From CAWCAL01 sp963695075 (GTDB lineage: Bacteria; Actinomycetota; Acidimicrobiia; Acidimicrobiales; CAWCAL01): a stretch of 64,000 nt of DNA. The notes beneath the pieces are model-generated. The model saw only the letters and a list, made by a program, of their open reading frames with translations. It did not search any database and had not been told where the DNA came from. This document shows, in pieces, positions 35,010-45,198 of the stretch. Each line of letters begins with the position of its first letter. The first letter of the stretch is position 1. The position numbers were made by a program, and so were the translations under genes. The stretch is from positions 682,001-746,000 of the forward strand of contig CAVOFR010000003.1 in assembly GCA_963695075.1 (NCBI GenBank), in the 5' to 3' direction.

Positions 35010-37490
35010 ATGAGTGACCGAGCAATCGCCGCCGGAGCTTCCCGAGGGCTCAGCACCGAGGAGGCAGAGGATCGGCTCGTCACCTATGGACCCAACGCGC
35101 TGCCCAAGTCGGTACCGGTGCGCTGGTGGGTGCGGGTAGGGCGCCAGCTACGGAGCTCGATCATCTACATCTTGTTGTTCGCCTTGGCGTTCGATGCCGT
35201 CATTTGGATCTCCGAGGGGGCCCACGGCTGGCCCTACGAGTCTCTTGCCATCGCAACGATCCTGGTGTTCAACACCGCCATGGGCGTGTGGCAGGAATAC
35301 CGGGCTGAGGACGCGTTGGAGCGGCTCCAGGAATTGGCCGCGCCGCGCGTATGGGTGCTCCGTGATGGGCACCTCACCCACCTCGAGGCGTCACTGCTGG
35401 TGCCGGGTGATCTCGTCCGGGTCGAGGCCGGGGATCGAATTGCCGCCGACGGCGACTTGACCGGCGAGCAAGCACTTCAGATCGACGAATCGATTCTGAC
35501 CGGCGAATCGCTGCCGGTCGAACGGAGCGCCGGTGAGGAGGTGTTCTCCGGCACCCTTGCGGTGCGTGGACTCGCCTGGATCGAGGTCACCCGCACTGGT
35601 ACTGCCTCCGCGATGGGTCGTATCGCCACGATGCTGGGCGCAGTCGAGGCCGAACGCACCCCGCTGGAACGTCGCCTCGAGCACTTCGGGCATCAGATCG
35701 CCCGGTGGGTTGCCGCCCTGGCTGTGGTGCTAGCGGTTATCGGTGTCGGCATCGAGGGAATCGACCGATTCGACGAGGCGCTGCTGTTCGCCGTCGCCGT
35801 CGCGGTCGCCGCGGTCCCTGAGGGTCTCCCCGCGGTCCTGACCCTGACGCTCGCACTCGGGACCGAACGGATGAGCACCCGCAAGGCCGTCGTGCGCAAA
35901 CTCTCGGCGGTGGAGGCGCTCGGTTCGGTGACGGTCATCGCGACCGACAAGACCGGCACGCTCACCGAGAACACCATGACCGTGAGCGGTCTCGACTCCC
36001 CCGAACCCGAACGAGCGCTGCGAGCGATGGTGTTGGCGGCTGACGCCGAGCCCGATGGTGGCACGGGTGACCCCCTCGAGATCGCCCTCTACAGCTACGC
36101 GGCAGCGCAGGGTGTCGATCCGGTCACCACTCGCATGGACTCCCCTCGCCGGTCTGTTCGACCGTTTGACTCGGCGTGGCGGTTCATGCGCGCGAGCGTC
36201 GCCGAAGACGAACGAGAAGTCGCGTACCTCAAAGGCGCAGCCGAGGTACTCCTGGAACGCAGCCGCCTCGACTCCGCCGAGAGAGAATCCTGGCATCACA
36301 AGATCGAGGCGGCAGCGGCCGACGGCTATCGCGTCCTCGGGCTCGCCTGGTCGCCGGAGAACAGCGAGGACGATGTCGTCTGGCTCGGAACCGTCTCGAT
36401 GTGGGATCCGCCCCGGGCCGAGGTTCCGGCTGCGATCGCTGCCGCCCAGGCAGCCGGTATCCGAGTCTTGATGATCACGGGCGACCACCCCGAGACCGCC
36501 CGGGCAATCGCCGACAACCTCGGGATCCCGGCCAATCGGGTCGTGACCGGAGAGGACCTCGATCGGCTCGAACCTGATGAGGTTTCCGACGCCGTCGGCG
36601 ATGTCCACGTCTTCGCTCGCGTCAGCCCCGAACACAAACTCGCCCTGGTCGAAGCCCTCAAGTCCACGGGCGAGATCGTGGCCATGACCGGCGATGGCGT
36701 CAATGACGCGCCCGCCCTGAAGCGGTCCGACGTCGGCGTCGCAATGGGTCAGCGAGGAAGTGACGTCACCCGCGAGGTGGCCGACCTCGTCCTCCTCGAC
36801 GACAACTTCGCCACCATCGAAGCCGCGGTCGAAGAGGGACGCGGCATCTACGACAACATCCAGAAGTTCCTTCGTTTTCTGTTCTCGACGAACGTGGCCC
36901 TCGTGCTGCTGGTAACGATTGGGGTCGTCGGCGCCGCGGTCTGGGATCTACGCGATGACGTCGGTGACCTGCTGGTTCCACTCACCGCGGTTCAGCTTCT
37001 GTGGATCAATGTCATCGCCGACGGCCCGCCCGCTCTCGCACTCGGGCTGGACCGGAACCCTGGTGTGATGAAGCGGAAGCCGCGATCGACTTCAGCGCCG
37101 CTCCTGACCCGAGCCGGACTCAAGTTCATTCTCATCACCGGTGTCCTCAAGGCCGGCCTCGGACTCGTCCTGTTCTTCGGCCTACCGGGACTCGACTACT
37201 CAGGCGATGAGACGCGCACAGCGGTCTTCCTCTACGAGTCGCTGGCCCAGCTTGCCTTCGTCTATCCCGCGTGGTCGATAACCGCCCGGCCACTGAGGAA
37301 CCGGATCCTCAACGGGATCGTCGCTGTCACCGTGCTCATCCAGATCGCTACGGTGGCCCTCCCGGGGCTCCGGAGGATCCTCGGGCTCCAATCGCTTGAT
37401 TCGGCGGCATACGGCGTCATCGCTGTGGCGCTCCTCATCTCAGTTGCCGGAGCGTTCGCTTCGGCCCGGTACACCCGCGAACCGGCCTGA
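35010..37490 (+). CDS. P-type cation-transporting ATPase (type II, Ca2+-like)
   Basis: Membrane pump of 826 residues with full P-type architecture: actuator TGES (ESILTGESLPVER), M4 PEGLP, phosphorylation site DKTGTLTEN, nucleotide-binding KGAAEVLLERS, hinge TGDGVNDAPALKRSDVG, and M6 LLWINVIADGPPALALGLD. PEGLP and the M6 Asp place it with Ca2+/Na+-type pumps; the exact ion is open. N-terminal cation-ATPase domain begins RGLSTEEAEDRLVTYGPNAL. Gene intact, alone, and divergent from a USP. Confidence 0.92.
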   Translation: MSDRAIAAGASRGLSTEEAEDRLVTYGPNALPKSVPVRWWVRVGRQLRSSIIYILLFALAFDAVIWISEGAHGWPYESLAIATILVFNTAMGVWQEYRAEDALERLQELAAPRVWVLRDGHLTHLEASLLVPGDLVRVEAGDRIAADGDLTGEQALQIDESILTGESLPVERSAGEEVFSGTLAVRGLAWIEVTRTGTASAMGRIATMLGAVEAERTPLERRLEHFGHQIARWVAALAVVLAVIGVGIEGIDRFDEALLFAVAVAVAAVPEGLPAVLTLTLALGTERMSTRKAVVRKLSAVEALGSVTVIATDKTGTLTENTMTVSGLDSPEPERALRAMVLAADAEPDGGTGDPLEIALYSYAAAQGVDPVTTRMDSPRRSVRPFDSAWRFMRASVAEDEREVAYLKGAAEVLLERSRLDSAERESWHHKIEAAAADGYRVLGLAWSPENSEDDVVWLGTVSMWDPPRAEVPAAIAAAQAAGIRVLMITGDHPETARAIADNLGIPANRVVTGEDLDRLEPDEVSDAVGDVHVFARVSPEHKLALVEALKSTGEIVAMTGDGVNDAPALKRSDVGVAMGQRGSDVTREVADLVLLDDNFATIEAAVEEGRGIYDNIQKFLRFLFSTNVALVLLVTIGVVGAAVWDLRDDVGDLLVPLTAVQLLWINVIADGPPALALGLDRNPGVMKRKPRSTSAPLLTRAGLKFILITGVLKAGLGLVLFFGLPGLDYSGDETRTAVFLYESLAQLAFVYPAWSITARPLRNRILNGIVAVTVLIQIATVALPGLRRILGLQSLDSAAYGVIAVALLISVAGAFASARYTREPA

Positions 37491-37492
37491 CG

Positions 37493-37608
37493 CCGTCGGA
37501 GGCGATCGGGAGCCAGTCGATCGCAAGCCCCGCTATCTGTTGTCCCAGATCATCGAATCGCTCTGTGATGGTGGCCCCGCCGAGGAGATCGGCAGTTTCG
37601 TTTCGTTG
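37493..37608 (-). pseudogene. khtT-like fragment
   Basis: The minus strand reads ADLLGGATITERFDDLGQQI then AGLAIDWLPI, about 80% identical by eye to the middle of the TrkA-C protein at 54172-54663. Nothing else of that gene is present. It abuts the end of the P-type ATPase gene. Confidence 0.65.
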
Positions 37609-37713
37609 ACATCGCCTCCGCCCAGAAGAAGTCCCTGCCGCGACGCTGCTTCCGCAGAGCGTCAACCGCGAGACTCCGGAACGCCCACTGTCACTTCGAA
37701 TGGATCGAGTCGC

Positions 37714-38591
37714 TCAGAGATCCGCGCCTTCCGGTGCGGGCACAATCACCGTCGGAACCCCGCATGGTGGGCGACATAGTTTGTGACCGATCCCAATAGC
37801 GCCGAGCCGATAGCGCCCTTGCCGCGCGCGCCGACCGCTATCAGGTCGAAAGCGCCGGAAGCCTCGACGAGAGCCCGACCCGGCGACGCCGTCTTGACCC
37901 ATTCGCACCGCAACCGCCTATCGGTCGCTGAGCCGACCTCCTCCGCCAGGCTCTTCAACTCAGCCGCTTGATCCTCGACGAGTACGCCAACGTCTGCGGC
38001 GACGAGGTCGGGAGCAATTCTGGGAGGTTCCCATGCCCCGAACACGGTGATCTCCGCACTTGGAGCGAGAGACAAGGCCCAATCCAGTGCCAGTCTCGAG
38101 TTCTGGGATCCATCCACTCCCACCAACACACGCTGCATCCCTTCGCACCGGCTATCCGTGGGAACGATGACCGTGGGGACTCGCGCATGCGTTGCGCACT
38201 GATGGCTCACCGAGCCGAGTAGCAGCCCGCGCGAACCCACCGCGCCCTCGGGTGCCAACCACCAAGAGTCGAGAGTTGGCACAGCGGTGCAGGAGTTCGC
38301 CGCGCGGGAGGGCCGTCAGCGATGATCAGCTCGACCGGTGAGTCGCTGCCCCGCCGTTCGGTGTCGATCGCCGCTGCCAATTCGGACCGCGCTTGAATCT
38401 TCACATCGGTGGTGACCTGAGACAGCGGTAGATCAACAACATATGCGTTGGCGTACTCAAGAATCGATGGTTCGATTGCAGTGACCGCGCTAATGGTGAC
38501 ATTCCGCGGTGACGCTATGGAAAACGCCCAGCGCACACGCGTTGTGGGAGGACTTCGATCCGTCGTATCCCACCGTCCAAGTCTCAGACAC
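37714..38591 (-). pseudogene. Tandem universal stress protein, degenerate
   Basis: From a GTG at 38591 (MSETWTVGYDGSKSS) the gene reads a two-domain USP, the second domain starting RVLVGVDGSQNSRLALDWAL and ending VPTVIVPAPEGADL. Four single-base corrections are needed, near 38545, 38310, 38240 and 37757. That number in under 900 bp, plus somewhat lower GC in the first domain, suggests real decay. The structure is like the 14347 USP, not the MxRFKNILF group. Confidence 0.7.
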
Positions 38592-38820
38592 CGAAACCTC
38601 CTCACGGACTCAGTTGGGGGTGTGGCAGAGCCAACGTCCGCTCGGCGCTCGCATGAGCAGCCGGCCATGGGGCGTCGGCCCGAATCGGAGCGTACCTCGA
38701 CCCCGCCAGTGCCACCCGACCAACTTGTTGGGCGAACGTAGCGGTGGTGCCCAGTGATCGGGATCCGAGAGGCCGCGGGCGCTCACCCCGCGTGTCCGTC
38801 ACCGATCGGGCTTCGCCGGC

Positions 38821-39717
38821 TCACACCAACGGGGATCGGAAGTCGGGCGGCTTGACTGCCAAGACCGAGCAGGCGACCTCTCGGAGAAGGGCTTCCGCTG
38901 TGTTTCCGACGATCAGGCCGGCTGGGCCCGAGCGGCTGACAGTCCCGACAACGAGCAGCTCTGGTCGCCGCTCCCGGACCACCGCCGTGATCTCAGCTAC
39001 TGGTCTGCCCACCCGGACGACGACGTTGATGTCTCCCGGGCGGCCAAGGTCAGCGACGAGTCTCTCGAGCTTTGCTCGTCGGGTAGTGACCGCCGAACGT
39101 ACGGCTTCGTCGCCCTCGGCGTCGCTGACTGCCACGCTGTCGGGGACCGCCAACACATGAATCACCGTGATGGGAGCGCTCCCAGGAGTCAGGCTCACTC
39201 CTTGACTCATGACCGAATCGATCAGCGCAGCGGAGCCGTCTTCCGCCGCGACGTCCACTGCGATCACCGTCCCCGAACCCGCGGACACGAGAGGGCGAAG
39301 GACCAGGACCGGCACCGGCGACTTGCGCACGACCCGGTTCGCGAATGCCTCAGCCGTGGTCGGGGACAGCTTCACGTCGTCGCTGACGAGCGCTACGAGG
39401 TCGACGCCTGCGTGACGAAGCTCACCGACGAGTTCCACGATTCGCCGACCGCTTCGCACGGCCACCGTGACCTCGACTGCGCCCGCCCTGACGTTCGAGA
39501 CGAATCGCTCCATCAATGCTCGCCGCTCACCCAGCCGCTCAACATCAGTGGGGCTTTCGCGGTGGGCTGCGAGGAGCCATCTCGGTGTCGGCTCGGTGAC
39601 GTCGATCACATGGACCGAGCCCCCGACTCGTTCGGCGAGCTCGATGCAACGTCTGAAACTCACCGCTGCGTCGTCCCGACTCTGAATCACCACTCCGATC
39701 TTGTACGCCATCGCCAT
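38821..39717 (-). CDS. Tandem universal stress protein (divergent)
   Basis: Two-domain USP of 298 residues. Domain 1 starts MAMAYKIGVVIQSRDDAAVS and lacks the usual VDGS; domain 2 runs from about GTVIAVDVAAEDGSAALIDS to VLAVKPPDFRSPLV and has an ATP-type loop (LLVVGTVSRSGPAGLIVGNT). ATG at 39717 follows TTGGAG, and is preferred to the start at 39768. It is single and convergent with nothing upstream. Confidence 0.8.
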   Translation of the reverse strand: MAMAYKIGVVIQSRDDAAVSFRRCIELAERVGGSVHVIDVTEPTPRWLLAAHRESPTDVERLGERRALMERFVSNVRAGAVEVTVAVRSGRRIVELVGELRHAGVDLVALVSDDVKLSPTTAEAFANRVVRKSPVPVLVLRPLVSAGSGTVIAVDVAAEDGSAALIDSVMSQGVSLTPGSAPITVIHVLAVPDSVAVSDAEGDEAVRSAVTTRRAKLERLVADLGRPGDINVVVRVGRPVAEITAVVRERRPELLVVGTVSRSGPAGLIVGNTAEALLREVACSVLAVKPPDFRSPLV

Positions 39718-39790
39718 CTCCAATCCAGAGCCGACCGGCGACATGCCGATCCGACCAGTGTCGCCCAACCAACGGCGCGGCGGCAGCGTC

Positions 39791-41084
39791 TCACGTCCCT
39801 TCGTCTCCGTCTATGTCAGCTCGGGGCAGCAGCTCAGTGGCCGGCGCGACGATGCGCACCGTCAGGATGGATCGACGGTCCATGGCCACGACCTCGATCT
39901 CGATGTCATCGACCACGGCACGCTCGCCGACTTCTGGGACGTGACCGAGGCGATCGAAGACGAGACCCGCGACCGTCGCGTAGTCCCCGGAAGGGACCTC
40001 GAGGCCGAGATCCGCTAGGTCGTGAATCGGAAAGGAGCCCGGAACGAGCAGATCGCTGTTCTCGTCGTGTCGCACGGCGAGGAGATCGCGGTCCGTTTCG
40101 TCATAGATCTCGCCCACGAGTTCTTCGACGAGATCCTCGATGGTGATGATCCCAGCAGTGCCCCCGTGCTCGTCAACGACCACCGCCAGCTGGCAACGAT
40201 CGGCCTGGAGCTGTCGGAGCGCTTCGAGTACCGACACCGTCTCGGGAAAGGCGAGGAGCGGACTTGCTCGCTCACCGGCGACACCATCGTCGTCGATCAG
40301 ATCCCGCAGGTGGACCTGGCCGACGGGATCATCCAGATCGCCTCTGATCACCGGCGCCCTTGAGTGGCCTGTCTCTCGGAGCCGAGCAGCGGGCCTGATC
40401 CACCGGAAGAAGCGCATCGATGGTCACAACCCGGTTTCGTGGCACCAGCACTTGGCGAAGCGACCGTCCGGCGATCTCGATCGCGCCGGCCATGATCTGA
40501 CGCTGTGCTTCTGTGAGCGATGGCTGGGTCTCGATGAGCTCCACAATTTCGGCCTGGCTGATGTCATCTCGATGACGGGCCGGATCCCCGCCAGCGGCGC
40601 GGACCAGAACATCAGTCAACGAGCCCAACAAGACGATGATGGGACGCGTCACGGCGATGAACCCTGATAGCGGTCGTACCATCACAAGACTCCACCGCTC
40701 CGCTCGCTGCATGGCGAGTCGCTTCGGAACCAGCTCACCGAACACCAGCGTTACCACCGACAACACGATCGTCACCGAGACCACCGCCACGGGCCGGGCA
40801 TAGCGCCCCCCGCCGAACAGATCCGCGACCGGTTCACTCATTGACACCGCTGCAGTAGCCGACGCAAGGAAACCCGCCAGAGTGATACCGAGCTGAACGG
40901 CGCCGAGATACCCGTTCGGATCTCGGGCCAGCCGAACCACACTCTCACCGCGAGGCCCAGCATCGGCAAGGCCTCGCAGCTGCCCCTCCCGTAGCGACAC
41001 GAACGCCATCTCCGCACCCGCCAACATCGCGTTGGCGCAGACCAACACGCCAACAATGGGCAGGTCAACCCAAAGATCACTCAT
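39791..41084 (-). CDS. CNNM/CorC family transporter with CBS domains (frameshifted)
   Basis: Membrane protein of about 430 residues: an N-terminal CNNM (DUF21) domain with three or four helices (LVCANAMLAGAEMAFVSLRE; LVFGELVPKRLAMQRAE), a CBS pair and a C-terminal CorC-HlyC domain (GDYATVAGLVFDRLGHVPEV). The CBS region includes LAVVVDEHGGTAGIITIEDL. These proteins act in Mg2+ or Co2+ efflux or related transport. The two halves are in different frames; one base must be removed near 40375-40390. Confidence 0.85.
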
Positions 41085-41147
41085 GGACGCCTTCGTAGCA
41101 GCTTCGGTCTCCCGGACACACGAGAACTGCAGAGCAAAGGCCGACCC

Positions 41148-41591
41148 TCACCTCCCGAACGTACGCGCAACAGCGCCATCTGCATCTTCACTGTCAACTC
41201 CAGCCTCCCCGGTCATCACACCTGGGTGTCCATTGGGGTCTCGGTGTGACCCACCCGTCCCGACCGCGATGGTGACCGTTTCCACGTCAGGGGCGATGGG
41301 CACGACCTGGTCGAGTCCAACGGTTATGAAGAGGCGAAGCAGGAACGGGCGGCCGCATGCGATTCCGATTCGACCGCCGTGGCGTTCGATTCTGCGCACG
41401 GCTCCTACCAACGCACCGAGGGCGGAGGAATCGATGAAGGTCACGGCGGACAGGTCGATGACAACCCGGGGCTCCGAGCTGACCCGGTCGAGGATCAGGC
41501 GAAATTGCCCCACGTTCGAGGCATCGAACTCGCCGCTGGGCTGGCAGACCGCGCAATCCAGGCTGTGCTGCATCGAAGTCAACGCCTTCAC
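41148..41591 (-). CDS. STAS-domain anti-sigma factor antagonist
   Basis: Protein of 147 residues with one STAS domain. The core PRVVIDLSAVTFIDSSALGA holds the Ser that is phosphorylated in SpoIIAA/RsbV proteins. The C-terminal ~35 residues are extra. No partner kinase or sigma factor is adjacent. It probably works in a general stress partner-switching pathway. Confidence 0.85.
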   Translation of the reverse strand: MKALTSMQHSLDCAVCQPSGEFDASNVGQFRLILDRVSSEPRVVIDLSAVTFIDSSALGALVGAVRRIERHGGRIGIACGRPFLLRLFITVGLDQVVPIAPDVETVTIAVGTGGSHRDPNGHPGVMTGEAGVDSEDADGAVARTFGR

Positions 41592-41784
41592 CTTCCGTCA
41601 TTCGGTGGAATTCCACAGATGCTCATATCGGTGTGTGACAGCCAAGCGCGGCGGCCCACGCGAATCCGGTGATATTCCCGGCTGACCAATCGAGGAGCGA
41701 ACACGAGGGATACGCGCCTGGGCGTCATCGCCTCGTCATAGTCGTCGCCGATCGTTGGATCCATGGGGAGGTCCCGTCTCGGGA

Positions 41785-42177
41785 ATGCCCACGCCGTGCC
41801 GATCAGCGAAAGACCTACGGATGCAGCAGCTAGCCGGGAAGCGAGAAGGTGACGCTTCTGATCCCGTGGGCGGCGAGGACATCGCCCGGGTGTCTGCGAC
41901 GACCATCTCCGAGGCAGCCCCGAAGTCTCATGGCGACGTCGCGGCACGGGCCGACCGATCGCTCCCGCGTCGGTCACGTCGCTTGGGCTGGGCTGGCGTT
42001 GCGATATCGGTGACCGCCGGCGCAATGTTGGCCGTATCGGGTCACCCGGCCATGGGCGCGCTGGCAGGGGCCACATCCATGGTCGCCGCAGGTTGGATGC
42101 TCGGCCATCGAGGTCGCGTTCATCGTTGGCCCATGTTGCTAAAGGACGCTCGGCATCGTGACGCAGCCGACGAGTAG
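41785..42177 (+). CDS. Small membrane protein, unknown
   Basis: About 130 residues with a polar, basic N-terminal half and two hydrophobic helices (LGWAGVAISVTAGAMLAV; AMGALAGATSMVAAGWMLG). ATG at 41785 is about 12 bp after GGAGG. No family recognised. Confidence 0.45.
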   Translation: MPTPCRSAKDLRMQQLAGKREGDASDPVGGEDIARVSATTISEAAPKSHGDVAARADRSLPRRSRRLGWAGVAISVTAGAMLAVSGHPAMGALAGATSMVAAGWMLGHRGRVHRWPMLLKDARHRDAADE

Positions 42178-42283
42178 AGCGACGGGGCGGACTCCTGCGG
42201 CCATCCTGGCCGCGGTGAGTCACGGCGGCTCTGCCTACGATGTCCGGTATGAGGCCCCATCGGAACCGCGACCGTCGACCGTC

Positions 42284-42986
42284 GTGACGAAGTCCAGGCT
42301 GCTGATCGTCGAGGATGACGACCGCATTCGGTCATCGTTGCGGCTGGCCCTCAGCGATGAGGGTTACGCGGTCGACGCTGTCGAGAACGCCGAGCTCGGC
42401 TTGGACCGTTTCCAGGCCGAGCCCCCCGACCTCGTGCTTGTTGATGTCATGTTGCCGGGAATGAGCGGTCTCGACCTCTGTCACAAGATTCGGCAGGTGA
42501 GCGCTATCCCGATCGTTGTTGTCACGGCTCGTGACGACTCTCATGACGTTGTTGCTGGCCTGGAGGCCGGCGCTGATGACTATGTCACCAAGCCCTTCGT
42601 CTTCAAGGAACTCGCAGCGCGCATTCGGGCGTTGTTGCGGCGCACACAGGGCCTCCTGGCTGACGAGCACGGTGCTGCTCTCGAGTTCGGCGAGTTGGCG
42701 ATCAATGTCGAAGAGGGCACCGTCAAGCGCGCCGGAGCACGCGTTGGACCTGACCCGAACCGAGTTCTTGCTTCTCTGTACGTTGGTCGAGAACCAGCGC
42801 CGGATCCTGTCGCGTGACCAGCTACTTGCGAACGTCTGGGGATACGACTACTTCGGAGACGCACGTATTGTCGATGCCCACATACGCCGACTCCGCAAGA
42901 AACTCGAGATCGACCCAGGCAAGCCGGACTACGTGATCACAGTTCGGGGCCTCGGCTACAAGTTCGACCCCGACAACGCGGGCTAG
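42284..42986 (+). CDS. OmpR-family response regulator (frameshifted)
   Basis: Receiver domain from a GTG at 42284 (MTKSRLLIVEDDDRIRSSLR) with phosphoacceptor Asp in DLVLVDVMLPGMSG and Lys in YVTKPFVFKELA, then a winged-helix effector (LTRTEFLLLCTLVENQRRIL; VDAHIRRLRKKLEIDPG; TVRGLGYKFDPD). The two parts are in different frames; one base must be removed near 42735-42745. It is followed by its histidine kinase and a GerMN lipoprotein, an order reminiscent of MtrA-MtrB-LpqB. Confidence 0.85.
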
Positions 42987-43001
42987 CGAGCTCGCTCTCC
43001 A

Positions 43002-44411
43002 GTGCCTCGCTCCTTGGACGCAGAGCTCGGGTCCCGGCTGTACTGGCACTCACCGAGACTGCGAACTCGGATCGTGGTTGGAGTCGGTGCCGTAGCGTTG
43101 TTGCTGTCGACTGGCCTGGGGTTCATCACCTACCTCACAGTGCGGTCGAACCTGCTCGATGAGCGTCAGGACAACGCGGTCAACCAGTTGGCTGCGAATG
43201 CTCAGCTGCTGGCCGGTGCCCTTCGCACGACCGGAGTCGACGAGACGCAGCTCCTCGGATCGCTGCGACCTCAGGTGCGGTCCACTCCCCTGCTGCATCG
43301 CGACGGGGAGTGGTTCACCGCTTCACTGCAGCTCCAGCCAGACGAGCTCCCTCCGTCGTTGCTGGACGAGGTCATGAGCGGTGCCGGAGCCCGTCAACGG
43401 TTCTGGAACAGCGACGAACTCTTGCTCGCAGTCGGGACGGTCCTCCCGCAGGAGGAAGGGGTCTACATCGAGGTATTCAGCCTCGCCGAGCTCAACGACA
43501 CGCTCGCCGCCTTGCGCAGCACGCTGACGCTCGCTGGTATGGCCGCCACCGCCATGGGAATAGGTCTCGGCCTGTTGATTGCCAGACGGGCCACGGCCCC
43601 GCTCCACGACGTCAGTCAAGCCGCTCGAGAGATTGCGGAAGGTCACCTCGATACGCGCCTCGACAGCTCGGCCGATCGTGACCTCCAGCAGCTGACGACG
43701 TCGTTCAACCAGATGGCGGACTCGTTGAAAGACAGAATCGAGCATGAGCGTCGCTTCGCGTCCGATGTCAGCCACGAACTGCGGTCTCCCCTGACAACCC
43801 TGTTGACATCGGTGACCGTGCTTGAGAACCGGCGCCACGAACTCTCCCCGGATGGCCAGGAAGCACTCGATCTGCTCGCGGCCGACATTCACCGCTTTCA
43901 GCACATGGTGAGCGACCTCATTGAGATCGCGAGACACGATGCCGGCATTGCGGAGCTTTCGTGGTCGCGCACACGCGCTGCCGACTATGTGTTGAGCGTG
44001 TTGCGCCGTCTGAGAGCGAACGAGCTGTTGATTCATGTGGCCGAGCATGCCGAGACGGCCGTCATCCGTATCGATGAGCGGCGCGCCGAACGAACGCTCG
44101 CGAATCTGATCGAGAACGCGGCGTTCTATGGCGATGAGGCGACCAACGTGACGATTGACGCGGACGACGATCACGTGTGGATCACGGTCGAGGATCGCGG
44201 TCCGGGAATACCCGAGGAGGAGCGCGAGCGAGTATTCGACCGATTCGCTCGTGGGGTCCACAGTCGTCGGCGGGCGAACCTGTCCGGGAGCGGCCTGGGC
44301 CTTGCACTGGCCAGGGAGAATGTCGCAGTCATGGGCGGGCGCATCTGGGTCGAAGCCCGCGAAGGCGGCGGTGCCCGGTTCGTGGTTGAGCTCCCCCGGG
44401 TCGAAGCATGA
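43002..44411 (+). CDS. Sensor histidine kinase
   Basis: Membrane kinase of 469 residues. Helices near residues 25-50 and 175-195 enclose an extracytoplasmic sensor of about 125 residues, followed by HAMP, HisKA (FASDVSHELRSPLTTLLTSV, His phosphorylated) and HATPase (NLIENAAFYGDE; DRGPGIPEEERERVFDRFAR; GSGLGLALARENVAVMGG). Pairs with the upstream regulator; its stop overlaps the start of the lipoprotein gene. Confidence 0.9.
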   Translation: MPRSLDAELGSRLYWHSPRLRTRIVVGVGAVALLLSTGLGFITYLTVRSNLLDERQDNAVNQLAANAQLLAGALRTTGVDETQLLGSLRPQVRSTPLLHRDGEWFTASLQLQPDELPPSLLDEVMSGAGARQRFWNSDELLLAVGTVLPQEEGVYIEVFSLAELNDTLAALRSTLTLAGMAATAMGIGLGLLIARRATAPLHDVSQAAREIAEGHLDTRLDSSADRDLQQLTTSFNQMADSLKDRIEHERRFASDVSHELRSPLTTLLTSVTVLENRRHELSPDGQEALDLLAADIHRFQHMVSDLIEIARHDAGIAELSWSRTRAADYVLSVLRRLRANELLIHVAEHAETAVIRIDERRAERTLANLIENAAFYGDEATNVTIDADDDHVWITVEDRGPGIPEEERERVFDRFARGVHSRRRANLSGSGLGLALARENVAVMGGRIWVEAREGGGARFVVELPRVEA

Positions 44412-44984
44412 AGCCCGTCACCCTTGTGCTCGTCGCACTCGCATTGATCGCCGCCGGATGCACGGTGGGTGCCGAAGAGGAGGCCCACCGCCTCGACCTC
44501 ACCGTCGATGCCGTCGTGTTGAGTGATCCCGCCAGCGAAACCGATGAGTCCGACGAGACCGAACGGGTGGCCTTGTCGGTGTACCTGGTCAGGGACAACC
44601 AGCTCGTGCACGTCACCCCGCGAGGTCGCCAGTACCGAATCTGACCTGTCGGCGGCTGTGGTGACCGCCGCTGTGGCCGGTCCGACGCCGGCCGAGGCCA
44701 GGGCCGGCATCTGGAGCGCCATACCGCCCGGTACGTCGGTGCGCGCTACAAGAATCCGTAACGGCGTCGCCACCGTCGATCTCTCGTCGAACCTGGCGAC
44801 CATCGGAGGAACCGACGAGATCCTTGCTGTCGCCCAGATCGTCCTTGGCGTCACCGCCCTGCCCGACGTCGACGCCGTCATCTTCCTTCTCGACGGTGCC
44901 GAAACCAGCGTCCCGAGGTCTGACGGTGTGCTGGTCTCGGGACCCCTCGACCCCGACGACTACAGCGAGCTCTCCGGCCCGTAG
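44408..44984 (+). CDS. GerMN-domain lipoprotein (frameshifted)
   Basis: Short lipoprotein of about 190 residues. Signal peptide with lipobox ALIAAGC, then a GerMN domain: VALSVYLVRDNQLVHVT, TEARAGIWSAIPPGTSV-like and GVATVDLSSNLATIGGTDEI. The halves are in different frames; removal of one C from CCCC at 44616-44619 restores it. It would be the LpqB-like accessory of the two-component system, though it lacks the large C-terminal part of LpqB. Confidence 0.78.
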
Positions 44985-45198
44985 GGGTCCGCTCCTTCCG
45001 CGAGCCCGCTCGGCAGGGCGATGTCCCGAAGATCGCGCTGCTTCGTCACCGCGCTGTCACAGAGCCTTCCCAAACTTCGGGTCAGGTCACGACAGGTTCG
45101 CACCTACCACATGCTTCCGTTTCCAAACATCCCCCTCATCGCCAAGCCAGGCTGGCCCTCCCGGCGCTCCCTCACTCGGTGAGCGCCAGTCACCGCTG

